A DNA stretch of 64,000 nt from the NCBI RefSeq assembly GCF_009932555.1, contig NZ_BLJO01000011.1:1-64000 (forward strand). Direction: 5' to 3'. The notes under the pieces were generated by a model that was not told where the DNA came from, made no database searches, and was given only the letters and a program-made list of their open reading frames with translations. How positions within the stretch are numbered: the stretch's first letter is position 1; each line of letters opens with the position of its first letter. The DNA is from Steroidobacter agaridevorans. Its GTDB lineage: Bacteria > Pseudomonadota > Gammaproteobacteria > Steroidobacterales > Steroidobacteraceae. The position numbers and the translations under genes were made by a program. Of the stretch, positions 7,534 through 16,566 are shown piece after piece.

Positions 7534-7769
7534 TCGTTAAGTTCCCCGACCCAAAGCTCAGCATGCGTTTCGGCGCACGAAAACGGCACCGAGATTCGCT
7601 AGTGTAGCCGCAAAGCGGAAGTGCCCTCAGTGCACCGCTGTCACAGTGCAGGCTGCGACCTGTCATGGCCGCCAGGAATGTTCGACATCAACATCTCGGG
7701 CTACTTTGGCTTTGGCCCGGCGGGCACCATAGGTAGTTGTAGTATCGATCACATCTGATCGGGGACAGC

Positions 7770-8237
7770 TCACGCCGCCTCGGCCGCAGCCGATGGCTGG
7801 TGCCGCACCAACAGAACCGGCACGGGCGCGCGGCGTACGATGTACTCCGCGTCGCTGCCCATCAACAATCTGCGAACCCCGCGGCGCCCGTGAGTGCCGC
7901 AAACGATGAGGTCGGCTTTTGCCTCTTCGGCTTCTTTCACGACACATTCGCCGGCCGAGCGCCCGAGCGCCTCGATCAACGCTCGATCGACTTCAACGCC
8001 GGCTTTCGCAACCTGCTGCTCGCATTCTTTGAGCAGCTCGGAACCGGCCTGGCGGATGCCTTCGGCGAGCTCGATGACGGCGCCGGCCATCGCTTCCGCG
8101 GGCATCATGACGATGGGCTCAACGACGTGCACGAGACGGAGGCGCGCTTTCAAATTGCTGGCGAGCTCGATGGCCTCATCCAAACCTTGCGATGCTGCCG
8201 CGCTGCCATCGACTGGAACCAGGATTCGTCGGTACAT
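7770..8237 (-). CDS. universal stress protein, UspA family
   Basis: This 155-residue single-domain protein starts YRRILVPVDGSAAASQGLDEAI and ends with the ATP-binding signature GTHGRRGVRRLLMGS followed by VRRAPVPVLLVRH, matching the G-x2-G-x9-GS nucleotide-binding pattern. ATP-binding Usp proteins act in cytoplasmic stress survival and dormancy. The start at 8237 is supported by AGGAGC about ten bases upstream. The 236 bases downstream, up to the acetyltransferase start, hold no gene that I can support. Confidence 0.93.
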   Translation of the reverse strand: MYRRILVPVDGSAAASQGLDEAIELASNLKARLRLVHVVEPIVMMPAEAMAGAVIELAEGIRQAGSELLKECEQQVAKAGVEVDRALIEALGRSAGECVVKEAEEAKADLIVCGTHGRRGVRRLLMGSDAEYIVRRAPVPVLLVRHQPSAAAEAA

Positions 8238-8340
8238 GACAAAGCTCCTGAGACTGACGAGCGAAAGTGAGCGAACCGTGGCGACGGGTCTATGCGGCCT
8301 TGGTCCAACAAATTTTCACACGCGACGATGGCCCGTCTGC

Positions 8341-9684
8341 TCAGGGCTTCTCGATCAGTTTTCCCGGGTCGGCGTACAGGCTGACGGTCTGGCACTTATC
8401 GAGAAGTGCGGCGATTGCCGGGTCGCTTTCATCCAACGGCAATTGGGCCGCGGCGTCCGCCACGGTGAATGGGCGACCGACGGTCGGAGCGGCGGGTGTG
8501 CGCCACTCGGTGGTGGCGTCCGAGCTTGCTTCGAAGCGCTTGTTCGATGTCGAGATGTACATCTGCATGAAGATCGCTTCGCGCGTCTCCACGTCGCAGG
8601 CCGCCAGGCGGGCATTCAATCTTTCTTTACCCGATGCGATCTCACGCTCCTGGCGCTCCTGCTCCTGACGCCATTTCGTCACTTCCTGCGCAACGAAAGG
8701 TTCGTTGTTTCTGGGGACAGACGACGTGGTGTGCGTATCGGAGCAGACACGAGCGAACTGCGCGAGCACGATAAAGGTCACCCAGATCGCCCAGAACGGA
8801 AACCTGCGCTCGTTTTGCACCGGGATCGGCGCGGTTACCGTGAACGATGCCGGCTCCGCGACCGGTTTGTGCTGTCCGGCCATGGCGGTGCGTTCCCACC
8901 ATTCTCGATTTTCCGCTGGAATGGCGACACTCGCATCGCTCCTGGCGCGCTCCAGGATACGCTCTGCCAATCGCGAGTACGTCTGCGAGCGCGTGAGGGC
9001 GCTCAGTCGCTCGGCATCGAAGGGCGATGTGAGCACGTGATAGACGTGCAGATATCCTGGCGCAAGCTCCTCGCCCGATCGCCGATCCAAATGGACCTGC
9101 GCGCGGCTCGCCAACAGCTCGCTGTAATATCGCAGCAGCTCGTGATACGCGTGCCAGTAGCGCGGATCGCCATCGAACATGTTTTCGTGCTCACGAGCGC
9201 CGAGCAACTCGGCTACCCGTCCGCACCATTCGACATCGTCGATCTTGAATTCCTGGATCAGGCGCGCAACTTCACCGGTAAAGAAGTACTGCTCGTCGAG
9301 CGTCGCAAAGACATTCTCGGCTTTGATCGTCGCCAGCTTTTCCAGGAACGCATCGCGCCGTCCCTGGGCTAGCAGCGCATGCAGATCGGCAAATGCGCGC
9401 CGCTGCGGCGACTCGACGACAGGCACTGGCTCCGCCTGCGGCGTCGGCACAGCCTCATCCACGTGCGATTCGTCCGCCTGTTCCTCCTCCTCGTCCTCTT
9501 CCCGAACTCTGGCCAGATACTCCGCGTGTTGCTTGGCGCTTTCATAAGCCTCGCGCAGCTTCATGTAACCCGCCGGATCTTTCTCCGGCGAAGTGACCTT
9601 GAGCAACGACGCATACGCCCGTTTGATCGCCCGCTCGTCCGTCGTCGGCTCGATGCCAAGCACCGTCCAGGGAGTCTCGCGCAT
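8341..9684 (-). CDS. membrane-anchored J-domain-like protein, partner of HscC (DjlB/DjlC-like)
   Basis: The 447-residue protein starts with a J-domain-like segment (PWTVLGIEPTTDERAIKRAYASLLKV, then DPAGYMKLREAYESAK, residues 5-52). The position where HPD is expected reads SPE, so the canonical tripeptide is not visible. An acidic linker follows, then a helical region and one membrane span near residue 290-310 (FPFWAIWVTFIVLAQFA). The C-terminus is soluble. It starts five bases after the hscC stop. In E. coli the HscC chaperone is encoded near the J-proteins DjlB and DjlC, which also have an N-terminal J domain and a membrane span, so this is probably the co-chaperone. Confidence 0.85.
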   Translation of the reverse strand: MRETPWTVLGIEPTTDERAIKRAYASLLKVTSPEKDPAGYMKLREAYESAKQHAEYLARVREEDEEEEQADESHVDEAVPTPQAEPVPVVESPQRRAFADLHALLAQGRRDAFLEKLATIKAENVFATLDEQYFFTGEVARLIQEFKIDDVEWCGRVAELLGAREHENMFDGDPRYWHAYHELLRYYSELLASRAQVHLDRRSGEELAPGYLHVYHVLTSPFDAERLSALTRSQTYSRLAERILERARSDASVAIPAENREWWERTAMAGQHKPVAEPASFTVTAPIPVQNERRFPFWAIWVTFIVLAQFARVCSDTHTTSSVPRNNEPFVAQEVTKWRQEQERQEREIASGKERLNARLAACDVETREAIFMQMYISTSNKRFEASSDATTEWRTPAAPTVGRPFTVADAAAQLPLDESDPAIAALLDKCQTVSLYADPGKLIEKP

Positions 9685-9689
9685 AGAAG

Positions 9690-11393
9690 CTAGCGATCCG
9701 TCTCTAGTTCATTCAGGAAGGATTCGAACTCTTCGCGCGCACGAGCGATCTCCCGCCGCTCCTGCCGCGAGATCACGCTCTGGAAATGCACGAGCCGACT
9801 CGAAATCGCCTCGCGAGCCGCGCCCAACGATTCTTCGTAGGCACGCTCGGCGCGCGCCAGCAATTGTTTGTTGACCAGATCGTTGCGCGGATGCAGCTTC
9901 AGCTTGGACAACTCGGCGAAGCGCCGGTCGATCTCTTCTTTGCTGAGCACGCCGGGATTGCCTTCGATGACCAGGCGTTGCTTTTCACCGCTCGCAACCA
10001 CCGTCACCTCCACTTCGAGCAGGCCGTCGAGATCGTAGGTGAAGCGCACATCCACGCACTGCTGCCGCGCCGGCCCCTTCGGCACTTTCACATTGATCTC
10101 ACCGAGCAGGATGTTGTTCTTCACCAGCGGGTTCTCGCCCTGGAACACGCGCAGATTGATCTGCGTCTGGTTGTCTTGCAGGGTGTTGAAGCGCTCCTCG
10201 CGGCTGATCGGGATGTGGCTGTTACGTTCGAGGATCGGTGCGTACAAGCCCTGCTCGAACTGCTGCTCTCCGACTTGACGCGCGATCTCCACGCCCATGG
10301 AGTACGGGCAGACGTCGGTCATCACCACATCGTTCAATGCCGAATTGCGTGCTTTCAAAGCCGCTTGAATCGCCGCGCCTTGCGCAATGGCCTCGTCGGG
10401 ATTGATGTCGACCACGGGGAAGCGGCCGAACAGCTTGGTCACCAGCTTCCGGATCATCGGCATGCGAGTGGCGCCGCCAACGAGCACGACCTCATCGAGC
10501 TGGCCGGTGCGCAGCCGGGCATCGCGCAACGCTTGTTGAATAGGACGCGAGAGCCGGTTCAGCAACGCTTCGCAATGGCGTTCGAAGTCAGCCGCGGTGA
10601 TGTCCCATCGCAGCTCCTGTTCTTCCCACGTTACGCACATTTGCGCGCTCTGCGCATTGGTGAGCTTGCGCTTGGCAAGCTCGGCCTGGCGAGAGGTGCG
10701 CTCGAGCAATGCCTGCGGCGGTTTCAATGGATCGATCTTCAGCGCCGCCGCATGTTCCGCGAGAAACAGTTTGACCAGCTGATCGCGGAAATCGTCGCCG
10801 CCCAGGAAATTGTCGCCGGAGCTGGCGTGCACTTCGATGACGCCGTCGAACAGCTCGACGATGGACACGTCGAAGGTGCCGCCGCCCAGATCGAAGACCA
10901 GATATTTCGTTTCCGCGTTCTTGTTGGCGAGGCCATGAGAGAGCGCTGCCGCCGTCGGCTCGTTGAGCAGGCGTTCGACGTGCAAGCCAGCGAGCTTGCC
11001 TGCGGCGAGCGTCGCCTTACGCTGGGTATCGTTGAAGTACGCCGGCACCGTGATGACCGCTTCAGTCACCGGTGCACCGAGGAACGCCTCGGCGTCTTCT
11101 TTCAGCGAGCGCAGGACGAGAGCCGACAGCTCTTCCGCACGAAAGCGCCGGGTGCCGAGCTGAACCTCATACTGGGTGCCCATGTAGCGCTTGAAACCGG
11201 CTGCGGTCAGGTGGGGATGGGAGATCAATCGATCCTTGGCGGGCGCGCCCACCAGCAAGCCGCCGGCGTCGTCCAGGCCGACGACCGAAGGGGTCAGGAC
11301 TTCTCCAAACGCGTTCTGGATCAGGCGCGGCTTATCTTCGACCCACGCGCCGATCAGGCTGTTGGTCGTGCCCAGGTCGATACCCACCAGCAT
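9690..11393 (-). CDS. hscC: Hsp70-family chaperone HscC
   Basis: This 567-residue protein begins VGIDLGTTNSLIGAW, the Hsp70 phosphate-binding loop. It also has AVITVPAYFNDTQRKAT, LLNEPTAAALSHG, VFDLGGGTFDVSIVEL and VVLVGGATRMPMIRKLV, so the ATPase domain is complete. A shorter substrate-binding domain follows, without the long DnaK lid and tail. The length and the neighbouring membrane J-protein match HscC, a specialised Hsp70 distinct from DnaK. HscC acts in the cytoplasm with its own J-domain partner and no known GrpE need. It is the first gene of a two-gene leftward operon divergent from the lactonase-like gene. Confidence 0.92.
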   Translation of the reverse strand: MLVGIDLGTTNSLIGAWVEDKPRLIQNAFGEVLTPSVVGLDDAGGLLVGAPAKDRLISHPHLTAAGFKRYMGTQYEVQLGTRRFRAEELSALVLRSLKEDAEAFLGAPVTEAVITVPAYFNDTQRKATLAAGKLAGLHVERLLNEPTAAALSHGLANKNAETKYLVFDLGGGTFDVSIVELFDGVIEVHASSGDNFLGGDDFRDQLVKLFLAEHAAALKIDPLKPPQALLERTSRQAELAKRKLTNAQSAQMCVTWEEQELRWDITAADFERHCEALLNRLSRPIQQALRDARLRTGQLDEVVLVGGATRMPMIRKLVTKLFGRFPVVDINPDEAIAQGAAIQAALKARNSALNDVVMTDVCPYSMGVEIARQVGEQQFEQGLYAPILERNSHIPISREERFNTLQDNQTQINLRVFQGENPLVKNNILLGEINVKVPKGPARQQCVDVRFTYDLDGLLEVEVTVVASGEKQRLVIEGNPGVLSKEEIDRRFAELSKLKLHPRNDLVNKQLLARAERAYEESLGAAREAISSRLVHFQSVISRQERREIARAREEFESFLNELETDR

Positions 11394-11533
11394 TGTTATT
11401 CCGTCCTCCCGCTGCTATCGCGATATTACAAATGCGGGAGGCCCCGCGCGACCGGGCCGCCGTCACAAAACCACCAGGGCTGCCCATTTCGGGCTAGCAT
11501 TTGCCGTACGTTTGCAAACTACTGGTTTCCCTG

Positions 11534-12367
11534 ATGAACCCACGGTCCTTGACGTTTCTTGCCGTCACCCTCTTCCTGGTTGCTGCCGTGACGCCGGCCG
11601 CGTCCCCCTCCCCAGTGAAGCTTTGGCGCCTGGACTGCGGGGTGATTCAGGAAGACGACCTGAACCTGTTCTCCGACACCTATGCGTACGTTGGCAAATC
11701 GAAGCAGCTGAGCGCGGCCTGCTATCTCATCAAGCACGGTGAGACGTACATGTTGTGGGACACGGGTGTGTCGACCGAGGCGCTCGGCAAACCGTTGCGA
11801 GGACCGGGCGCGACCGGCGAGAGTCTGACCCGGTCGCTGCCCGATCAGCTCGAGAGGCTCGGTGTCGATCCGAAGCAGATCGAAATCATCGGCATCAGTC
11901 ACTATCACTATGACCACACTGGCCAGGCGGCGCTGTTCCCACAGGCACGGCTGTTGATGGGCAAAGACGATATCACTGCGGTAAGAGCCCCAGGCAGCAC
12001 GCGCGCCAAGCCGCTAACGCATTGGCTCAACGGCGCCGGCAAGCTGGAAGAAATCACCGGCGATAAAGACGTGTTCGGCGATGGCAGTGTCGTCATGCTC
12101 GACTTGCCGGGCCACACGCCGGGCCATCACGGATTGCTCGTGAAGCTGGCGAAGCAAGGCTACGTTCTGTTGTCCGGCGACGTGGCGCACTTCGAGGAGA
12201 ACTACGCCACGAATGGCGTGCCCATCTTCAACACCGACCGCGCGCAGTCGCTCGCCTCGTTGGATCGCTTCAAAGGTCTCGCCAAGAATCTGCGTGCCAC
12301 CGTCGTAATTCAGCATGAGCAGGCGGACATCGCCAAGCTGCCCGCGTTTCCGGCGTATGCGGAGTAA
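11534..12367 (+). CDS. exported metallo-beta-lactamase-fold hydrolase, N-acyl-homoserine-lactonase-like
   Basis: From the ATG at 11534 the protein is 277 residues with a Sec signal peptide (LTFLAVTLFLVAAVTPAAS). The zinc-binding motif HYHYDHTG, a later GHTPGHHG histidine and SGDVAHF aspartate give the dinuclear metal site of the family. The strand pattern around CYLIKHGETYMLWDTGVS resembles AttM/AiiA lactonases, which open acyl-homoserine lactone rings. Export to the periplasm is unusual for quorum-quenching lactonases but not rare for this group. The substrate is inferred only from family resemblance. An upstream TTG at 11501 would break the signal peptide and is less likely. Confidence 0.8.
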   Translation: MNPRSLTFLAVTLFLVAAVTPAASPSPVKLWRLDCGVIQEDDLNLFSDTYAYVGKSKQLSAACYLIKHGETYMLWDTGVSTEALGKPLRGPGATGESLTRSLPDQLERLGVDPKQIEIIGISHYHYDHTGQAALFPQARLLMGKDDITAVRAPGSTRAKPLTHWLNGAGKLEEITGDKDVFGDGSVVMLDLPGHTPGHHGLLVKLAKQGYVLLSGDVAHFEENYATNGVPIFNTDRAQSLASLDRFKGLAKNLRATVVIQHEQADIAKLPAFPAYAE

Positions 12368-12378
12368 CGTCAGCTGAC

Positions 12379-12410
12379 AAAAAAAGGCCCGCGACTCACG
12401 TCGCGGGCCT
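12379..12410 (-). terminator. rho-independent terminator
   Basis: An 11-base perfect stem (AGGCCCGCGAC pairing with GTCGCGGGCCT, loop TCAC) lies between two convergent genes. On the minus strand it is followed by a run of seven T, so it terminates the subtilase transcript; it may also slow the opposite transcript. Confidence 0.85.
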
Positions 12411-12426
12411 CGATCGAGCGATCTGG

Positions 12427-15213
12427 TTACTTTTTCTTCTGCACGGCCTTGACCGCCGCTTCGGCGTTCACGAAGCCGTAGCCGTCGAGCTGGCTGTAGC
12501 CCTTGCCGATCAGGTTGAAGAACTCGCCGCGGAAGCTGCCGCCGCCTTCATAGGTGCCGAAGAAGCTGGCGCCGCCCGGAACAACGTTGCCCGAGGGAAT
12601 CAGCACACCGCCGCCCAACAAGTCGGCGGAGTTGCCGCCCGCCGCGACATTCGGGCCGGCCGCATCGGCTTCGTCGCGATCGATGCCGAACGACAGCAAG
12701 TCGCCGCTGCGGAACGATCCTGAACGGAACGCGAGATCGAGTTGTTTGTATTGGCCGGCGGCACCCGGCGGATCCGCCGGAATCGACAGCGCGGCCGTAA
12801 CGTCGGACGCATCCAGCCCCACCGTCCGACCGACGACGAACGGCTGTCCAGGCGCGGGAGCCGGTGTGCTCCGTTCATCGAACACGATACCTTTGGGCGT
12901 CTGTGTCACATTGCCGCCGCTGCCGTTGATCGACAAGCTGGCCAGTTTGCGCAACCCGAGCTGGGTAATCGTGAACACGTTCGGATCGAACTGACTGATG
13001 GAGTTCTGATCCGCCGACGCGTTGATCGCCACCAGGCTGCCGCCCGACAGCGCGAAGCCGGAAGAGAAGAACGGATCGAGATCATGACGGAACGCGCTCT
13101 CCTGCAGGATCTTGCGCATCCGCTGCGGCGTCACCGAGCCCGGCCCACCCGCTGCGTCGAGCACCAGCGCCGCAATCGACGCCGCATGCGGAGCCGCCGC
13201 GCTCGTGCCGAAGAAGTTCGGGAATGTATCCGGATCGACGATCGAATCCGACGTGAAGAACGTCGTATTGGCGCCATCCATCGCAGCCATGTCCGGCTTC
13301 TGCCGGATCACCGGCGAGCGATAACGTTTGTTGTTCTTGTCGAAGTAGATCGTCGATGGGCCGGGCGACGTGAACGCCTCCGGAACGAACGGCGCATAGA
13401 ACGCATAGGCCGCGACACCCATCGCGCCGGCCGCCGAGTTGTGGCCGTAGGTCACCGGACCGAGATAGCTGAAGTACTCCTGCGGATTCACGCCGCTGAA
13501 GCCGACGTAACGGATGCGATCGGCAACGTTCCGGTTCTTGCCGTTCGGCGTATTGGCGCGCGCGACCACCATCTGCAAGGTTGCGCCTGGCAGTTGGCCG
13601 ATTTCCACCGGTCGATTGGTGAAGCGATTCTGTTCCGCGAAGGAGCCGATGAACGTTCCATTCGGCAGGAAGAACAGCAGGTTGTAATCGGAGAGCACCT
13701 GCTCGACGACTTCCACCTCCTGCACGCGATAGGAATAGTCGCCGAACTGCGCCGCCGTGAAGCTGTCCACCAGCACGGTGTAGGTGCCGGCGAGCGGCAG
13801 CTCCAGGGTCAGCGATTCCGGATTGGTGCTCGAATCGACGAACTGGATCTCCTGGCCGTTCGGATCGAACAAGGTGAAGGTCAGATCCGGATTCGGCGTG
13901 CCGGTTGTGGTGGTATCCGCATCGAGGAAGATTTCGACCAGCTGCCCGGCCGCGCCCGGGAACGTAAATGTCGACGTTCCATTCGGCGGCACCGTGCCAA
14001 CGCCGGCAACGATCGGCGGTCCCACCGGCGTCGGCGGAATCGGATCGTACGGCTCGTTCCACTGGAACACGATGGTGCTGCCGTTGGTGAATGCGATGGT
14101 CTGCGCGATATCGACGTCGCTGCCGCCGGCAAAATCGTGGAAGCCGCCTGCGTACAACGCCGGATCCACGCTGCTGAAGTCGAGATTCGTGCCCGCCCAC
14201 GAAGCGGGGGCGCCCGGCACGATGTGCACCTTGGAGTCATACGCCTGGGTGGCGGGCCGATTGCCGGCGGAGGAGAAATACGACACGCCCGCCGCCGCGA
14301 CTTCATCGACCGCCTGCGCGACGATGCCGTCCTGGAAGAACGGTTCCGCCAGATAGATGATGTCGTCGACGATGACATCGGCCTTGAAGCCGGGCACTGC
14401 GTTCGGCGCGCCCGAGAAGCCGGCGAGCGCGCGAATGTTATTGGCGAAATTCACTTCGCCGCCGTTCGCGGTCGCGAAGCCGAGCCTCGCCTTCGGCGCC
14501 ATGTCATGCACGATCTGTAACATCGCGCGGCCTTCATCCGACGCCGCCGGCCAGTCTTGCAGCACGACCACCGGCTCGGTGTTGCCGAAGGGATTGCCGG
14601 CGCCCGGCAAGTCACCGGTCGCGATATCGGCGGCGGCGCTGTTCGGGGCCACATTGGTATCGTAGCTGTCCGACATCACTCCGACGGTGATGCCCGCGCC
14701 ATCGATGCCGGGAATCTTGTCAACGCGATGTTGAACGATGCCCTGGCTGTCGGTCGCACCGACGTTGGTGACCATCGGGCTCGACGGCACGACTGCGAGC
14801 ACGCCCTTTTTGCCGGCGATGCTTAACAACGAACCGCCCGGCACGTAGGCCTCGACCACACCGGCGCGATAACTCAGGTCGGTGGCCGTGACTTCCACGC
14901 CCGCCGTGCTTTTCAAACTTTCGATCACCGTCGCGGCCGGCACTTTGCCATCCAGTGAGATACGCACCAGCGCGCGACCCGCAGTATCGAACTGAATGGG
15001 ATGAGTCAACTGAACTTCGCTAACTGCGGCCCGACGCGCGGCAGCCGCGGGCTGTGCAAGCTGCTCGAGTCCACCGCCTAGATTTTTCGCGGCAGGCTTG
15101 GCATCGGCGCTCAAAGGCGAGAATCCCAGCGCTGCGGCTGTTAGAACCAGGGCGGGCGCGGTCAGGCGCGATGCGCCGGATCGCAGCCGACGCAATCCCT
15201 CATGCCTATTCAT
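12427..15213 (-). CDS. secreted S8/S53-like serine protease with Glu in place of the catalytic His
   Basis: From the ATG at 15213 (GGAG about ten bases upstream) the protein is about 928 residues with a signal peptide ending near FSPLSADA. The catalytic domain shows GITVGVMSDSYD (Asp182), DEGRAMLQIVHDMAP (Glu227), YFSSAGNR for the oxyanion asparagine, and GTSAAAPHAA (Ser671). The usual HGTH box is absent and glutamate occupies the corresponding place, as in sedolisin-like peptidases. A beta-rich insertion near residues 410-500 looks like a pre-peptidase C-terminal domain. It should act outside the cell or in the periplasm. The substrate is unknown. Confidence 0.85.
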   Translation of the reverse strand: MNRHEGLRRLRSGASRLTAPALVLTAAALGFSPLSADAKPAAKNLGGGLEQLAQPAAAARRAAVSEVQLTHPIQFDTAGRALVRISLDGKVPAATVIESLKSTAGVEVTATDLSYRAGVVEAYVPGGSLLSIAGKKGVLAVVPSSPMVTNVGATDSQGIVQHRVDKIPGIDGAGITVGVMSDSYDTNVAPNSAAADIATGDLPGAGNPFGNTEPVVVLQDWPAASDEGRAMLQIVHDMAPKARLGFATANGGEVNFANNIRALAGFSGAPNAVPGFKADVIVDDIIYLAEPFFQDGIVAQAVDEVAAAGVSYFSSAGNRPATQAYDSKVHIVPGAPASWAGTNLDFSSVDPALYAGGFHDFAGGSDVDIAQTIAFTNGSTIVFQWNEPYDPIPPTPVGPPIVAGVGTVPPNGTSTFTFPGAAGQLVEIFLDADTTTTGTPNPDLTFTLFDPNGQEIQFVDSSTNPESLTLELPLAGTYTVLVDSFTAAQFGDYSYRVQEVEVVEQVLSDYNLLFFLPNGTFIGSFAEQNRFTNRPVEIGQLPGATLQMVVARANTPNGKNRNVADRIRYVGFSGVNPQEYFSYLGPVTYGHNSAAGAMGVAAYAFYAPFVPEAFTSPGPSTIYFDKNNKRYRSPVIRQKPDMAAMDGANTTFFTSDSIVDPDTFPNFFGTSAAAPHAASIAALVLDAAGGPGSVTPQRMRKILQESAFRHDLDPFFSSGFALSGGSLVAINASADQNSISQFDPNVFTITQLGLRKLASLSINGSGGNVTQTPKGIVFDERSTPAPAPGQPFVVGRTVGLDASDVTAALSIPADPPGAAGQYKQLDLAFRSGSFRSGDLLSFGIDRDEADAAGPNVAAGGNSADLLGGGVLIPSGNVVPGGASFFGTYEGGGSFRGEFFNLIGKGYSQLDGYGFVNAEAAVKAVQKKK

Positions 15214-15422
15214 GAAACATACTCCGTGTTGATATTCCGACGGGAGCCAGATCGTTGTTGTTATCGGGGCGACGATGCGCCCGAAACACATCGGATCTTC
15301 CTACGTGAATGATCACGTTCGCGCCCGACGCTACGCCGACGAGGGTCGCGATTCAAGATAGATGCTTTACGCAGTGGGCGAACGTTTGTTACACAGGAGT
15401 CACATCGTCGCTGGAAACATTT

Positions 15423-15818
15423 GTGACTCGCCCGAACCACCGGCTGCTGTTCCTTTTGCTCGCCTGCTATGCCGTGGCGAGCCTCGTGCACTTTGTACAC
15501 AACGCCGAGTTTCTCGGCGACTATCCGGGCCTGCCAGCGTCGTGGTCTCGGGCCGGCGTCTACCTGGCGTGGATCGGAATGACCGCGCTGGGCGGGGTCG
15601 GCGCGCTCCTGGTATACCGAGGACGCGAAACGATCGGGCTGATCTTATTGACGGTCTACGCCGTGCTTGGATTGGACAGCCTCGGCCACTACGTCGTCGC
15701 GCCGCTGTCGGCTCACAGCTCCATGATGAACACGACCATCCTGCTCGAAGTTGGGGCGGCGGCGTTGGTGTTATTGGAGGTCACGCGCTACGCTGTGCGC
15801 TCTCGAATCCTCAGGTGA
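15423..15818 (+). CDS. small integral membrane protein of unknown function
   Basis: About 131 residues with four predicted membrane segments: RLLFLLLACYAVASLVHFVH, a second at AGVYLAWIGMTALGGVGALLVY, a third at TIGLILLTVYAVLGLDSLGHYVV and a fourth at TTILLEVGAAALVLLEV. The GTG at 15423 is chosen because the peptide then starts like other small four-span proteins; the region upstream in the longer frame (from 15309) is not membrane-like or conserved in character. HFVHNAEFLGDYP and DSLGHY between spans are notable. It overlaps nothing and lies just before the aminopeptidase gene. Function unknown. Confidence 0.65.
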   Translation: MTRPNHRLLFLLLACYAVASLVHFVHNAEFLGDYPGLPASWSRAGVYLAWIGMTALGGVGALLVYRGRETIGLILLTVYAVLGLDSLGHYVVAPLSAHSSMMNTTILLEVGAAALVLLEVTRYAVRSRILR

Positions 15819-15822
15819 AGAC

Positions 15823-16563
15823 ATGTCCATCGACGGCCGGCACGACATCGAAGGTCTACAGCGCATTGGCGCCATCGTGGCTGAAGCGCGCGATGCCATG
15901 GGCGCTCGTGTGGCGCCCGGCGTGACCACCGCGGAACTGGATGCGATCGGCCGGGAAATCCTCGATCGTCAGGGCGCCCGCTCGGCGCCGCAACTGGCCT
16001 ATGGGTTCCCGGGAACCACCTGCATCAGCGTCAACGACGACATCGCTCACGGCATCCCGTCCTCGCAGCGCGTCCTGCGCGAGGGCGACGTGGTGAACAT
16101 CGACGTCTCCGCCGAGCTCGACGGCTACTGGGCCGACACTGGCGCGAGCTTTCCGGTCGGCGCCGTGTCCGTGCAATCGGCTCAGCTTTTGAAAGCGACC
16201 CGGCAGGCGCTGCAAGACGCGATGGAACAGGCCACAGCCGGCGCCCCGATGCACAACATCGGTCGCGCGGTGGAGCGTCGGGCCAAGCGTTGTGGATTCA
16301 GAGTCGTGCGTAACTTGTGCGGCCACGGCGTGGGCCGTTACATCCACGAGGATCCGCAAGTTCCGAACACGTTCGAGCCGCGCAATCGCATGCTGTTGCA
16401 GGAAGGTTGGGTGATCACCATCGAGCCGTTCCTGACGACACGCGCAACGACGGCAGTGACCGCTCCGGACGGCTGGACCCTGCGCACCCCGGACGGCAGC
16501 CGAGGTGCGCAGTTCGAACATACAATGATCATCACGCGCGATCGTCCGATCGTCGTGACTTGA
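15823..16563 (+). CDS. map: type I methionine aminopeptidase
   Basis: 246 residues from the ATG at 15823, with AGGTGA just upstream. It removes N-terminal methionine from new proteins in the cytoplasm. All five metal ligands are visible: aspartates in NIDVSAELDGYWADTG, a histidine in CGHGVGRYIHEDPQVPN, a glutamate in TIEPFL and one in FEHTMII. The substrate histidine and the IAHGIPS segment are also present. The length is close to the type I minimum. It follows the small membrane protein by four bases and may share its promoter. It may be a second copy, because the usual map lies beside rpsB. Confidence 0.93.
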   Translation: MSIDGRHDIEGLQRIGAIVAEARDAMGARVAPGVTTAELDAIGREILDRQGARSAPQLAYGFPGTTCISVNDDIAHGIPSSQRVLREGDVVNIDVSAELDGYWADTGASFPVGAVSVQSAQLLKATRQALQDAMEQATAGAPMHNIGRAVERRAKRCGFRVVRNLCGHGVGRYIHEDPQVPNTFEPRNRMLLQEGWVITIEPFLTTRATTAVTAPDGWTLRTPDGSRGAQFEHTMIITRDRPIVVT

Positions 16564-16566
16564 TCG

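Noticed and set aside
9786-11534. 582-codon open frame on the plus strand opposite hscC
   Set aside because: It mirrors the hscC coding strand and shows no protein family pattern; hscC itself has every Hsp70 motif.
12742-14520. 592-codon open frame opposite the subtilase gene
   Set aside because: Arginine-rich, low-complexity translation typical of the antisense of a GC-rich gene.
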